A DNA stretch of 64,000 bases from Faecalibacterium sp. UBA1819 (GTDB lineage Bacteria > Bacillota > Clostridia > Oscillospirales > Ruminococcaceae), in NCBI GenBank assembly GCA_002315015.1, contig DCEX01000035.1:46411-110410 (forward strand), in the 5' to 3' direction. How positions within the stretch are numbered: position 1 is the first letter of the stretch; each line of letters begins with the position of its first letter. Position numbers and translations under genes: made by a program. This document shows positions 52,512 to 60,884 of this stretch, piece by piece. The notes under the pieces are model-generated. The model ran no database searches, had not been told where the DNA came from, and saw only the letters and a list, made by a program, of their open reading frames with translations.

Positions 52512-53042
52512 TTAATCATTGGCGGCAGAGCCGCGGAACTGAATGATGGTTACCACAAGAACCAAAACGAACAATACCATGGAAATGGCGCTGGCGTAAC
52601 CATAGCGCGGTGTATTGACAAAAGCAACATTGTAAATGTCATAAACCAGTGTCATCGTTGCGTTGCCGGGGCCTCCCTGGGTAATCATGTACATTTGATC
52701 GTACACTTTAAACGAAGAAATGGTGAGCATGATGACAACAAAGAAGGTGGTGGGGCGCTCCAGAATATCATTCATGGGGACGAGCATTTCCAAATTGATG
52801 AGGTTGGAATAACCGGGAATATCCTTAATGGTTAAGATGTCGAGTTCGCCATTGCCGCCGGCCAGCTGCGTTGCCAGCTGCGTCATGTAATCGGTGGAGC
52901 CAAGGTCGGTCATTTCAATGGTGACATTGGAGTTTGCCGCCATGTAACCGTCGGCCATTGCCTGCCAATAGGCGGTGGACTCCTTATCCCACACCGCCCA
53001 GTTTAAGGTTACTTGGTCGCCCGAGGCTGTGCCGGAAGCATC
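52512..53042 (-). pseudogene. Fusion of binding-protein N-terminus to MalF C-terminus
   Basis: Reading from the right: DASGTASGDQVTLNWAVWDK, then MADGYMAANSNVTIEMTDLG and LDILTIKDIPGYSNLINLEM are the first lobe of a family-1 sugar-binding protein, without signal peptide. At about 52752-52765 (LVPMNDIL|ERPTTFF) the frame continues in register into the last ~80 residues of a MalF-type permease (FKVYDQMYMITQGGPGNAT, YNVAFVNTPRYGYASAISMV). Most of the binding protein and the first ~200 residues of the permease are missing, about 1.7 kb in an ordinary operon. No plausible function. Confidence 0.9.
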
Positions 53043-53327
53043 GAACTGACCATCAAAACCGATAAGGAAACGGGCGATGTTCTGATTTTGCTGACAGATG
53101 ACGGCGTTGGCATGAGCGACGAACAAGCAAAACAAATTTTAACCGAACCAAGCGCTGAACAGGCCGGCGCAAAATTCCGCCATGTAGGCGTTTGGAACGT
53201 GCACCGCCGTCTCCAGTACAGCTTTGGGGAAGATTATGGCCTTTCGGTGGACGCCCAACTGGGCCAAGGTACTACCGTCACCATTCGCCTTCCGGGCAAT
53301 TATGATAAAAAGGAGAACGAAACATGA
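53035..53327 (+). pseudogene. C-terminal fragment of a histidine kinase (HATPase domain only)
   Basis: SIELTIKTDKETGDVLILLT, then DDGVGMSDEQAKQIL and GVWNVHRRLQYSFGEDYGL are the G1 and G2 boxes of a YesM-type kinase. Membrane, HAMP and phosphoacceptor parts are gone. The break at about 53030-53042 abuts the antisense binding-protein fragment. The end overlaps the start of the YesN-type regulator gene by 4 nt, as in intact yesMN pairs, so the kinase was its partner. Confidence 0.88.
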
Positions 53328-54613
53328 TTCGTGTGCTGCTTGTCGATGATGAACCTCTTGTATTGATTGGAATGCAAAGTATGCTCAACTGGTCTGAGCA
53401 AGGCTGCAAGCTTGTGGGCACTGCGAGAAACGGCGCAGAAGCGCTGGAAAAAATCGGCACGTTACACCCGGACATTGTCATTTCCGACATTCGGATGCCT
53501 GTCATGGACGGGCTTCAGCTGGCCGAAAAATCGCACGAAGTTTACGGCTCTCTGCCCGTGTTCATCGTTTTAACAAGTTATGAAGAATTTGATTATGTTC
53601 GCCGGTGTATGGGCTTCGGCGCAGTAGATTATTTAGTAAAAATTGATTTAACCGCTGATACGCTTTGCTCCGCTTTGACCCGTGCGAAAGAAGCCATCGA
53701 AAAAGAAAATGCCGTGCGCACGCCTTCCCCCGCGGTGAACGGCAGCCTGGAATCTTACCGGGAACGTTTTTTCATCCAGCTTTATCACGGCGCCTTTTCC
53801 AGCGAAGCAGAAATTGCACAGCATTGCGCCGAGCTGGGCCTAAAATTAGAAGCGCCTGCGTATACCACGGTAATTGCCGATATTCGCAATCGTGAATTAG
53901 ATGCCGCGCAGCAGCTGGCGCTCAGTGCCGGTGTCACACGCATGGCTGCCGATATTTTACCTAAATATTTGCCCTGCTATGTCACCGGCATGGATCTGCG
54001 CCGCTTTGAAGTATTGATTTTGCTGGAAAGCGATGACGATTTGGAAAATCTGCTCAGCCCCATTTTAAAAAAGGTGAATGATATTTTATATAAATATTTT
54101 TCCACCACGCTCTGGTGGGCGGTCGGCACACCCACACATACTTTATGCGAAATTCCTCAAAGCCAAAAAACAGCTTTTTCGGCCTTGCCCCTGCTGAATG
54201 AACAGGAATCCGTGGTATTTTACCGCACCGAGGCTCGTTCGCCGCTCGATCACCGCACGCGCATTGTCGCCGCGGTGCAAGATTACATTCGCAAGCACCC
54301 CGACAAAAAGCTTTCTCTCAATGATGTGGCGGCTGTGTTCAACTTTAGCCCCGGCTATTTAAGCCAGCTGTTCAGCCAAAACGGTGAAACCAGCTTTGTA
54401 GAATTTGTCACAGAAACACGCATTTCTGCCGCAAAGGAATTGATGGCCTCCACCGATCTGAAAATTTATGAAATCAGTGAACGGCTGGGGTTTGAGAGCG
54501 CCTTTTATTTCAGCAAAGTATTTAAGAAAATTGAAGGTGTCAGCCCGCGCACCTATCTGCACAAACTAAGGGATGACACCGACGGAAAGGATGACACCGC
54601 TGATGTTGATTGA
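53324..54613 (+). CDS. YesN-type response regulator (receiver plus AraC domain)
   Basis: 429 residues. Receiver domain: LVDDEP, phosphoacceptor Asp55 in DIVISDIRMP, VLTSYEEFDYV. A central domain of about 170 residues follows, then an AraC-type double helix-turn-helix at the end (LSLNDVAAVFNFSPGYLSQL and KIYEISERLGFESAFYFSKV, then VSPRTYLHKL). It should activate the uronide/glycosaminoglycan genes on either side. Its kinase is truncated, so signal input is probably lost unless another kinase acts. ATG 53324 follows AAAGGAGAACG. Confidence 0.93.
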   Translation: MIRVLLVDDEPLVLIGMQSMLNWSEQGCKLVGTARNGAEALEKIGTLHPDIVISDIRMPVMDGLQLAEKSHEVYGSLPVFIVLTSYEEFDYVRRCMGFGAVDYLVKIDLTADTLCSALTRAKEAIEKENAVRTPSPAVNGSLESYRERFFIQLYHGAFSSEAEIAQHCAELGLKLEAPAYTTVIADIRNRELDAAQQLALSAGVTRMAADILPKYLPCYVTGMDLRRFEVLILLESDDDLENLLSPILKKVNDILYKYFSTTLWWAVGTPTHTLCEIPQSQKTAFSALPLLNEQESVVFYRTEARSPLDHRTRIVAAVQDYIRKHPDKKLSLNDVAAVFNFSPGYLSQLFSQNGETSFVEFVTETRISAAKELMASTDLKIYEISERLGFESAFYFSKVFKKIEGVSPRTYLHKLRDDTDGKDDTADVD

Positions 54614-56426
54614 ACTTCTGAACAAAAAACCGGACTTTTTTGTAGGGCGCTGGAATGCATTTCCGCCGGCAAACTGCCGAACAGAATGGGAAACACTGCC
54701 CGATGCCGCCCATTGGAAAAACACCGCAAAAGAAACGGTACACGCTGCACAGCATGTGCCCGGTCTGCCGCTTTCTCTGTGGCTGGAATTTACCGAAAAC
54801 GGCAACCGCTCTCATTATGAACACGCCTACTTTTTGCGCCGCCGCCATTTGTGCCGCTTGGTCATGACGGAGTGTATCGACTATCACGGAGAACTTTTGC
54901 CTTTGATTGCCGATTATGTCTGGGCGATTTGTGAGGAAAGCGCATGGCAGCTGCCCGCACATAACAGTTATATCCGCGACACGCCTCAGCTGCCTTTACC
55001 TGACATCAAAAGGCCGATTGTCGATTTATTCGCAGCAGAAACCGGCGCCTTAATTTCGATGGTGTATCATCTGCTCGGAAAAGAGCTCGCGCGGATTGCC
55101 CCAGGGCTGGATAAACGCATGAAGCACGAAGTGGAACGCCGTGTGCTTGTGCCCTGGAGCCGTCGGCATTTTTGGTGGATGGGAAATGGCAGTGAGCCTA
55201 TGTGCAACTGGACTCCTTGGTGTACCCAAAACTGCCTCATTGCCTGTGCTCTGCTTCATGGCGACAGTCAAACACGCGTTCAAGCCGCAGTGCGGCAAGC
55301 TGCTTACAGTATAGATTGCTTTTTAAAGGATTACGGAGAAGACGGCTGCTGCAGCGAGGGCGCACAATATTACCGCCATGCGGGGCTGACATTCTTTAAT
55401 GCACTGGAAATTCTATGCGCTCTTGCACCGGGTGTATTTGACAACGCTTGGAACGAGCCGAAAATTCGCAATTTGGCCGAATATATTGCACAAATGCATG
55501 TTGCCGGCTCATATTACCTCAACTTTTCCGATTGCAGTCCCCTTGCGGGTGTACGCGGTGCACGCGAATATTTATTTGGCAAACGAGTGGGCAGTCTGCC
55601 GCTGATGAGTTTGGCCGCACATGACTTTTTACGGGATCCAGACCCCTATCACCTTTCACCTTCGGACGACTCCGAGGGAATCAACCTATTTTACATGGTG
55701 CAAACCGCCTTTTTCCGCAAGGAAATCTCCGCCTTTGCCAAACAGCATCCCGTAGCTTCTCAAAAAGACGTATGGTATCCCAGTGTCGGCTTGCGCGTGT
55801 GTCGGGCAGGGGCATTTACTGTCGGCATCAAAGCCGGAGGAAACGACGACAGCCACAACCACAATGACACCGGAAGCGTCACGCTTTACAAAGATGGTCA
55901 GCCGCTGCTGATTGATATCGGGGTGGAAACATACAGCAAAAAAACATTCAGCCCCGATCGCTATGAGATTTGGACGATGCAGTCTTGCTGGCACAACTTA
56001 CCACGCTTTTACGGCAAGGACGGAACAGCTTATGACCAAAAAGCCGGCCCTGTCTATGCCGCCAAAGAGATCAAGCTTCTTCCTGACGGCCTTGCAATGG
56101 ATATTGCGCCCGCCTATGGCATTGTTCCCGGGCTTGACTTTTATCGCCGCCGTGTTATTTTAAGCCCCACCGGTTTGACCATCACAGATGACACCGATTA
56201 TTCCGGTGAGGTTTGCCTTACTTTGATGAGCTGCTGTCCTGTTCATGTGGAGCAAAATATGCTTACGTTCGGAATATTGGCACAGGCAGCTCTGACGGGG
56301 AATGATGTCAATGTCACCGTAGAGCCTGTTTCTGTCACCGATCCACGTTTGCGGCAGATGTGGCCGGACACCCTTTACCGGGCGCTCATTTATTTTGACA
56401 AGCGCTTGGAAATCATCCTTCGGTAA
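54603..56426 (+). CDS. Heparinase II/III-family polysaccharide lyase (cytosolic)
   Basis: About 607 residues without signal peptide. An (alpha/alpha) toroid (WWMGNGSEPMCNWTPWCTQN, DGCCSEGAQYYRHAGLTFFN) is followed by the heparinase II/III-type beta-sandwich with the hallmark DDSHNHNDTGSVTLYKDGQP. The His and Tyr/Asn residues there and in EGAQYYRHAG are the lyase/metal residues of the family. It cleaves uronic-acid polysaccharides or oligosaccharides by beta-elimination; GH88 would act on its products. ATG 54603 chosen (GGAAAGG 12 nt upstream); in-frame ATGs at 54573 and 54591 lack space for a ribosome site. It overlaps the regulator gene by 11 nt. Confidence 0.85.
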   Translation: MLIELLNKKPDFFVGRWNAFPPANCRTEWETLPDAAHWKNTAKETVHAAQHVPGLPLSLWLEFTENGNRSHYEHAYFLRRRHLCRLVMTECIDYHGELLPLIADYVWAICEESAWQLPAHNSYIRDTPQLPLPDIKRPIVDLFAAETGALISMVYHLLGKELARIAPGLDKRMKHEVERRVLVPWSRRHFWWMGNGSEPMCNWTPWCTQNCLIACALLHGDSQTRVQAAVRQAAYSIDCFLKDYGEDGCCSEGAQYYRHAGLTFFNALEILCALAPGVFDNAWNEPKIRNLAEYIAQMHVAGSYYLNFSDCSPLAGVRGAREYLFGKRVGSLPLMSLAAHDFLRDPDPYHLSPSDDSEGINLFYMVQTAFFRKEISAFAKQHPVASQKDVWYPSVGLRVCRAGAFTVGIKAGGNDDSHNHNDTGSVTLYKDGQPLLIDIGVETYSKKTFSPDRYEIWTMQSCWHNLPRFYGKDGTAYDQKAGPVYAAKEIKLLPDGLAMDIAPAYGIVPGLDFYRRRVILSPTGLTITDDTDYSGEVCLTLMSCCPVHVEQNMLTFGILAQAALTGNDVNVTVEPVSVTDPRLRQMWPDTLYRALIYFDKRLEIILR

Positions 56427-56431
56427 ATGCA

Positions 56432-57064
56432 ATGGGCTTGATTTTATCCATCCAAGGTGGCATGGCCGTGGGAAAAACAACCGCCATTCAGTGGCTTGCC
56501 GAGCACGAACCGCTGGTTGATTGTTTTTTTGAGGACGTACAAGCACCGCTTCAAAAGGTAAAACGACGCGCATTAGACAAAACCAACTATTGCGATTATC
56601 TCGAAATTCAGCGCATCTTTATCACACATGAAATACAGCGCTGGAAAATGATGCGGCAGTGCCCTTGTGCCGTTGTCGATTTGGGCGCGGGGGAAATTGA
56701 ATTTTACACCTTACATTATCCGCGCTCGATTGGAAAGGATTGGCCTATTGCCTCCGCCCTTGCCCCTGAGCTGGCGCTTTTGCGTCAGTGCAAGGCACAG
56801 CGAACTTTGTTTTTACAAGCTTCACCCGACGTGCTGCGCGCCAGAAAAGAGGCAGATGCATCTCGGGAACGTGGATTTTTTCCGCACAGCACCAATATTC
56901 TTCTTCCGATGAAACAGCAATGGTTTCACGCCCAACCGAATACCGACTTTATCAACGCCGACAATCTTTCCAAAGAGCAGCTTTGTAAACAAGTACATGA
57001 CTGGGTGAAGCAAATGTTGATGGAACTTGATAACCTCTCCCTGAATATTAAGCCTTTTCCGTGA
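56432..57064 (+). CDS. P-loop kinase/NTPase linked to the uronide locus
   Basis: 210 residues, cytosolic. Walker A QGGMAVGKTTAIQ at residues 8-20, CAVVDLGAGEIEFYTLHYP as a Walker-B-like/substrate segment, and a lid-like Arg-rich stretch (LRARKEADASRERGFF). The fold resembles deoxynucleoside or small-molecule kinases of the AAA/P-loop group. Just 5 nt after the lyase gene, so co-transcribed. It may phosphorylate a sugar-derived product, but I do not recognise the substrate. Confidence 0.7.
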   Translation: MGLILSIQGGMAVGKTTAIQWLAEHEPLVDCFFEDVQAPLQKVKRRALDKTNYCDYLEIQRIFITHEIQRWKMMRQCPCAVVDLGAGEIEFYTLHYPRSIGKDWPIASALAPELALLRQCKAQRTLFLQASPDVLRARKEADASRERGFFPHSTNILLPMKQQWFHAQPNTDFINADNLSKEQLCKQVHDWVKQMLMELDNLSLNIKPFP

Positions 57065-57113
57065 AAGAACGCCCCTTTTTTGCGTGTCAGTACGCAAGCG
57101 GGGCGTTCTTTAT
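57064..57113 (+). terminator. Terminator of the YesN/lyase/kinase operon
   Basis: AAAGAACGCCCC pairs perfectly with GGGGCGTTCTTT; the stem begins at the stop codon. Confidence 0.88.
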
Positions 57114-57145
57114 GAAATAGATTGGGCCTGCAATCCATTCACTTT

Positions 57146-57175
57146 TTGCAGTATTCTGCCTTGATATGGTACAAT
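57146..57175 (+). promoter_or_regulatory. Promoter of the FMN-binding protein gene
   Basis: TTGCAG (57146-57151), 18 bp, TACAAT (57170-57175), 33 nt before the ATG. Confidence 0.65.
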
Positions 57176-57208
57176 CAATTCAACAAAACTCAGCTGGAGG
57201 CAATCATC

Positions 57209-57679
57209 ATGAGAAGAAAAGATCGAGAAATCCTAGAAACGGAGCAAATCGAAAAAGTGATTCATTCCTGTCATTGCTGCCGTATCGGCTTTTATGATAA
57301 CGGCAGTATATACATCGTCCCGTTAAATTTTGGATATGAAAAAAATGGTGAAAAAAGGTGTTTTTACTTTCATGGCGCATTGACAGGAAGAAAAATTGAT
57401 TTAATTCAAACAGGGCTCCCTGTGGGATTTGAAATGGATACCAACTATCAGCTAAACGCAGCAGAACATGCCTGTGGATTTTCTGCAAGGTTTCAAAGCA
57501 TCGTCGGCACCGGAAATGTTTCTTTCATTGATACAGCGAATGAAAAGGTTCATGCGTTAAAGCAAATCATGTGTCATAATACCGGAAAAGACGATTGGGA
57601 ATTTTCCGCCGAACTTTTAAATAAAACGTCGGTGTTTAAACTCGAAGTTACCGAGCTTTCCTGTAAACAGCACGAGTAA
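57209..57679 (+). CDS. Pyridoxamine 5'-phosphate oxidase-like FMN-binding protein (NimA type)
   Basis: 156 residues, cytosolic flavin-binding split barrel. MRRKDREILETEQIEKVIHS and CRIGFYDNGSIYIVPLNFGY are the usual opening of NimA-like (nitroimidazole-resistance type) proteins; FYFHGALTGRKIDLIQTGLP and SARFQSIVGTGNVSFID follow the family order. The flavin reductase role in vivo is unknown and family names should not be read as proven drug resistance. ATG 57209 lies 8 nt after CTGGAGG. Single gene. Confidence 0.88.
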   Translation: MRRKDREILETEQIEKVIHSCHCCRIGFYDNGSIYIVPLNFGYEKNGEKRCFYFHGALTGRKIDLIQTGLPVGFEMDTNYQLNAAEHACGFSARFQSIVGTGNVSFIDTANEKVHALKQIMCHNTGKDDWEFSAELLNKTSVFKLEVTELSCKQHE

Positions 57680-57838
57680 TCTCCTGTCTCCATTCAAGAA
57701 TAAAGCAGCAAATTTTCCGACCAGCAGCCAAGTACTGTTGGTCATTTTTGATATGAAGCAAACCGTATCTTTTTCTTGACATGCTGCATGTTTCCCCCGA
57801 TAGAGGGAAAGCCATCTTTTTAGATTTATTTTTTATAG

Positions 57839-58165
57839 GATGAAGGCTTTCATCGCAGGAACTTCAGCGTAGAAGCATACATCCACCAAAGATTGCTGGA
57901 CGGCAACACATTTGCCGCAACCTCACTTCCAAAAGACATTTTTGAGCTCGTCCGAAAAGAAAACGTCGATTCTCTCATGGCTGTATTCCCTGTAAAGCGC
58001 TTTCACTATCTTGCTTCTGATGGATGTGCATTGCTGCTGCGTGAGACTATCGATGCAATGAGTGATAAGGAGTTTGATTGCTTTATGAAATATCACCTTG
58101 CAACCTGTGAGCGTGCAGATCTACTCGGCGTGACCAGCCATGCCGTCGATGTTTTTCAAAAGTGA
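57839..58165 (+). pseudogene. C-terminal fragment of a SAM-dependent methyltransferase-like protein
   Basis: About 108 residues are open after a TAG at 57836: RLLDGNTFAATSLPKDIFEL, DSLMAVFPVKRFHYLASDGC and the ending CERADLLGVTSHAVDVFQK. This combination resembles the last third of class I methyltransferases of Firmicutes, but the SAM-binding part is missing and there is no start codon with a ribosome site. The 57680-57838 stretch upstream is AT-rich with no clear coding sequence. Confidence 0.55.
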
Positions 58166-58204
58166 ATGTCTTAAAGCTCAAACTGCCGCAGACAAAGCAC
58201 TATA

Positions 58205-58252
58205 TAAAAAAACAACCACAGACCCTTCATCTTTTGATGAAGGGTCTGTGGT
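58205..58252 (-). terminator. Terminator with a 17-bp perfect stem
   Basis: ACCACAGACCCTTCATC pairs perfectly with GATGAAGGGTCTGTGGT around TTTT; the T-run is on the minus strand, so it would end the GH3 operon. Confidence 0.88.
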
Positions 58253-58333
58253 CGTTCCAAGGTAAACAGGTAGATGTCGGCAATCTTCTTCCCACAAATG
58301 CGAAGCACTCACCCTTCACCTGGAAAGCAAAAA
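58253..58333. other. Composition boundary
   Basis: Left of here the DNA has mixed composition; from about 58335 rightward GC-rich codons (GCC, CTG, GGC, CCG) dominate without interruption to the window end. No repeat, tRNA or integrase marks the boundary. Confidence 0.6.
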
Positions 58334-60778
58334 TTACCGGCCTACCGTCAGGCGACGGGCCAGGGCCATCAGGCGGCCTGCGCAGGCGCGCACGTCGGTT
58401 TCAGCCAGGCGGCCGTCGGCCAGGGCGGCCCGGATGTCGGCGTCATCATGGGGGTTGCCCGGCATGATGACGTCGTTTCCGGCGGCGGCGCAGCGCCAGG
58501 GCTCGCTGCCGTCATCGGGCACGGTGGTGTTCCAGTCCGACATGATGAGCCCGTCAAAGCCCCACTCGCCCCGGGCTACCACGGTGCACAGGTCGTAACT
58601 GTTGGCGGCCTGCACACCGTTGATGCGGTTGTAGGAGGTCATCAGCGCTGCCGGGGCTGCCGTTTTGACGGCAATCTCAAACCCGCGCAGATAGATTTCC
58701 CGCAGGGCCTGCTCCGATACCCGGGCATCCACGCCCATGCGGTGATCCTCCTGGTTGTTGCAGGCAAAATGCTTGATGGTAACGCCGCGCGTCCCGTCTG
58801 CCTGGACGCCCCGGGTGACGGCGGCGGCCAGCAGGCCGGAGAGCAGCGGATCCTCGGCGTAGTATTCAAAGTTGCGGCCGCACAGCGGGTTGCGGTGGAT
58901 GTTCATGCCCGGCGCCAGCCACAGGTCGATGTGGAATTCCGCCATTTCAGCGGCGATGGCCCGGCCGAATTCTTCCATCAGGCCGGTGTCCCAGCTCTGG
59001 GCCAGGGCGGTACCCACCGGGAAGGCTGTGCAGAACTGGTAGTAGGTGTCGGCGGTATCCAGATGCCGGGGTTCATCCAGGAATCCGTTTTCCAGCGAAC
59101 CCAGCACCCCGGTGGGAATGACCGAACCGTCGGCGGGGTCTACCTGGTAGCTTTGGCGCAGCCGCAGCCCGGCAGGGCCGTCCGCCATGATGAGAGAAGG
59201 CACCCCACGGCTGGCTTCCAGCGCTTCAGAGGTTTCCCCGGCGGAACCGGGCACCCGGATTCCCGCAGACCCCAGCGTGCTGGCGCCCTGGGTAATGTTG
59301 CCGTACAGCATGGGTACCAGCTCATCCACCGGGCCGTCGGCCATCGGCACGGGAGCCGGTACCGGCACCTCGTCAGACAACGGCGCAAAGGCGAAAGCGG
59401 GCAAGTCCAGAGCTGCCGCTTTTGCGGCTTTTTCCATGGCCGGGGCGGCAGGGCCCGCCTCCCCGAAGGGATGGTGCAGCGGGCAGATGGGATGGGTGGT
59501 CTCCAGCACCACCTCGGCGGCCACCGTCAGGTGGGCGCAGGGCGCGGCTTCTGCCAGGCTGCCGCCAGCGAACAGGGTGTAGGTCCCGGCGGGGACCACC
59601 CAGGCGTTTTGCCCGGGCAGGAACACCGCCAGCTGTTTGGCGGGTACGGTCACCGTTACCGCCTGGCTCTCCCCGGGGGCCAGGGGGCGGGTCTTGGCAA
59701 AGCCGGCCAGCCGCCGGTATTCCCGGGCGGTGCCGGTCTGGGGGCAGGCCGCGTAAAGCTGGGCTACCTCTCGGCCGGTGAACCGGTCCCCGGTGTTGGT
59801 CACCGTCAGGTCCACCTCCACCCCGTGGCCCCCGGCGCGCAGCGCCGTGAAGGCGGTGGCAAAGGTGGTGTAGGAAAGCCCGTGGCCGAAGCCAAAGAGC
59901 GGCTCGATGCCGAAACTGTCAAACCAGCGGTAGCCTACATAGATGCCCTCGGTATACAGTTCTTTTTCCAGGTCGCCGTTACAGGCGCCGAAGGTGTCGG
60001 CGCAGGGATAATCGGCATAGCGTTTGGCCCAGGTGGCGGTGAGCTTGCCCTCCGGCACGGCGCGCCCCAGCAGCACATCGGCTACCGCTTCGCCGCCCTG
60101 CTGCCCCAGCTGGGAAAGCTGTACCACAGCAATGGGATGGCGGCGCTGAGCCAGCAGATCGGTCAGCTCCACCGGGCCCCCGGCGTTGATCAGCAGAACC
60201 AGGGGCAGACCGGCTTCGTCCAGCGTGCGCAGATCCGCCAGTTCCCGGTCGCTGAGCAGATAATCCCCTGCGGTGGGGGTGCGGTCTTTGCCCTCGCCGG
60301 AAATACGGCTGATCACATAGATTGCCACGGAGGCTCCCACCAGATCCGACATGGCCACCGGACGGCCTTGGGGCAGTACAAAGGGGTTGGCCGCATAGGC
60401 GTCAAAGGGATTTTCCACCTTGGTGGCATCGTCCAGGATCTTGTCCTTCCAGGCCAGGCGTGCCCCGTGATAGAGGGCTTCGTAGGAGTTGATCCAATCT
60501 TCGCTGGTCAGGTGGATCCCGGCGGTTCGGAGCCCTTCATAAATGGAAACGTTGGCCCGGTTATTCACATCTCCCGAACCGATACCGCCTTTGACGGTGC
60601 GCTCGGCACCGGTACCCAGCAAGGCTACCGATGTGTTAGGGTCCAGGGGCAGCACATTGTCGTTGCGCAGCAAAACGATGCCAGCAGCTGCCGCTTTGCG
60701 GGCCAGGGCGGCATGGGCAGTTTCCCGGGGGGAGGGGGCAGCCTGCAGGCTGCCGCTGTAGGTATAGGTGAATTCCAT
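58334..60778 (-). CDS. GH3 beta-glucosidase-type enzyme with permuted domains
   Basis: 814 residues, no signal peptide. The usual GH3 order is reversed. The (alpha/beta) sandwich comes first (RKAAAAGIVLLRNDNVLPLD, then LGTGAERTVKGGIGSGDV), followed by a fibronectin-III-like domain (DLTVTNTGDRFTGREVAQLY), and the TIM barrel comes last (MADGPAGLRL, HRNPLCGRNFEYYAEDPLLS, IKHFACNNQEDHRMG). The nucleophile is Asp748 in GLIMSDWNTT. The same inverted arrangement is known for the Ruminococcus albus beta-glucosidase. Start at MEFTYTYSG (60778) after GAGAGGAA. GC-rich codons throughout. Specificity (glucose, xylose or arabinose) cannot be read directly. Confidence 0.92.
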   Translation of the reverse strand: MEFTYTYSGSLQAAPSPRETAHAALARKAAAAGIVLLRNDNVLPLDPNTSVALLGTGAERTVKGGIGSGDVNNRANVSIYEGLRTAGIHLTSEDWINSYEALYHGARLAWKDKILDDATKVENPFDAYAANPFVLPQGRPVAMSDLVGASVAIYVISRISGEGKDRTPTAGDYLLSDRELADLRTLDEAGLPLVLLINAGGPVELTDLLAQRRHPIAVVQLSQLGQQGGEAVADVLLGRAVPEGKLTATWAKRYADYPCADTFGACNGDLEKELYTEGIYVGYRWFDSFGIEPLFGFGHGLSYTTFATAFTALRAGGHGVEVDLTVTNTGDRFTGREVAQLYAACPQTGTAREYRRLAGFAKTRPLAPGESQAVTVTVPAKQLAVFLPGQNAWVVPAGTYTLFAGGSLAEAAPCAHLTVAAEVVLETTHPICPLHHPFGEAGPAAPAMEKAAKAAALDLPAFAFAPLSDEVPVPAPVPMADGPVDELVPMLYGNITQGASTLGSAGIRVPGSAGETSEALEASRGVPSLIMADGPAGLRLRQSYQVDPADGSVIPTGVLGSLENGFLDEPRHLDTADTYYQFCTAFPVGTALAQSWDTGLMEEFGRAIAAEMAEFHIDLWLAPGMNIHRNPLCGRNFEYYAEDPLLSGLLAAAVTRGVQADGTRGVTIKHFACNNQEDHRMGVDARVSEQALREIYLRGFEIAVKTAAPAALMTSYNRINGVQAANSYDLCTVVARGEWGFDGLIMSDWNTTVPDDGSEPWRCAAAGNDVIMPGNPHDDADIRAALADGRLAETDVRACAGRLMALARRLTVGR

Positions 60779-60821
60779 AGTAAAATTCCTCTCGAAAAAA
60801 TAGTTTAAGAAATGCGGAAAA

Positions 60822-60852
60822 ACCGCCATAGCAGGGAACTATGGCGGCTTTT
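60822..60852 (-). terminator. Stem-loop/terminator between the permease and GH3 genes
   Basis: CCGCCATAG pairs perfectly with CTATGGCGG; the minus strand continues TTTTTCC. GH3 may depend on readthrough or its own promoter. Confidence 0.8.
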
Positions 60853-60884
60853 CGCGCAACAGGAGAAAAAAGTGAAAAAGCAGC

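Noticed and set aside
58274..60808. An 844-residue open frame antisense to the GH3 gene
   Set aside because: A GC-rich shadow; its translation is Gly/His/Arg-rich without motifs, whereas the minus strand encodes a clear GH3.
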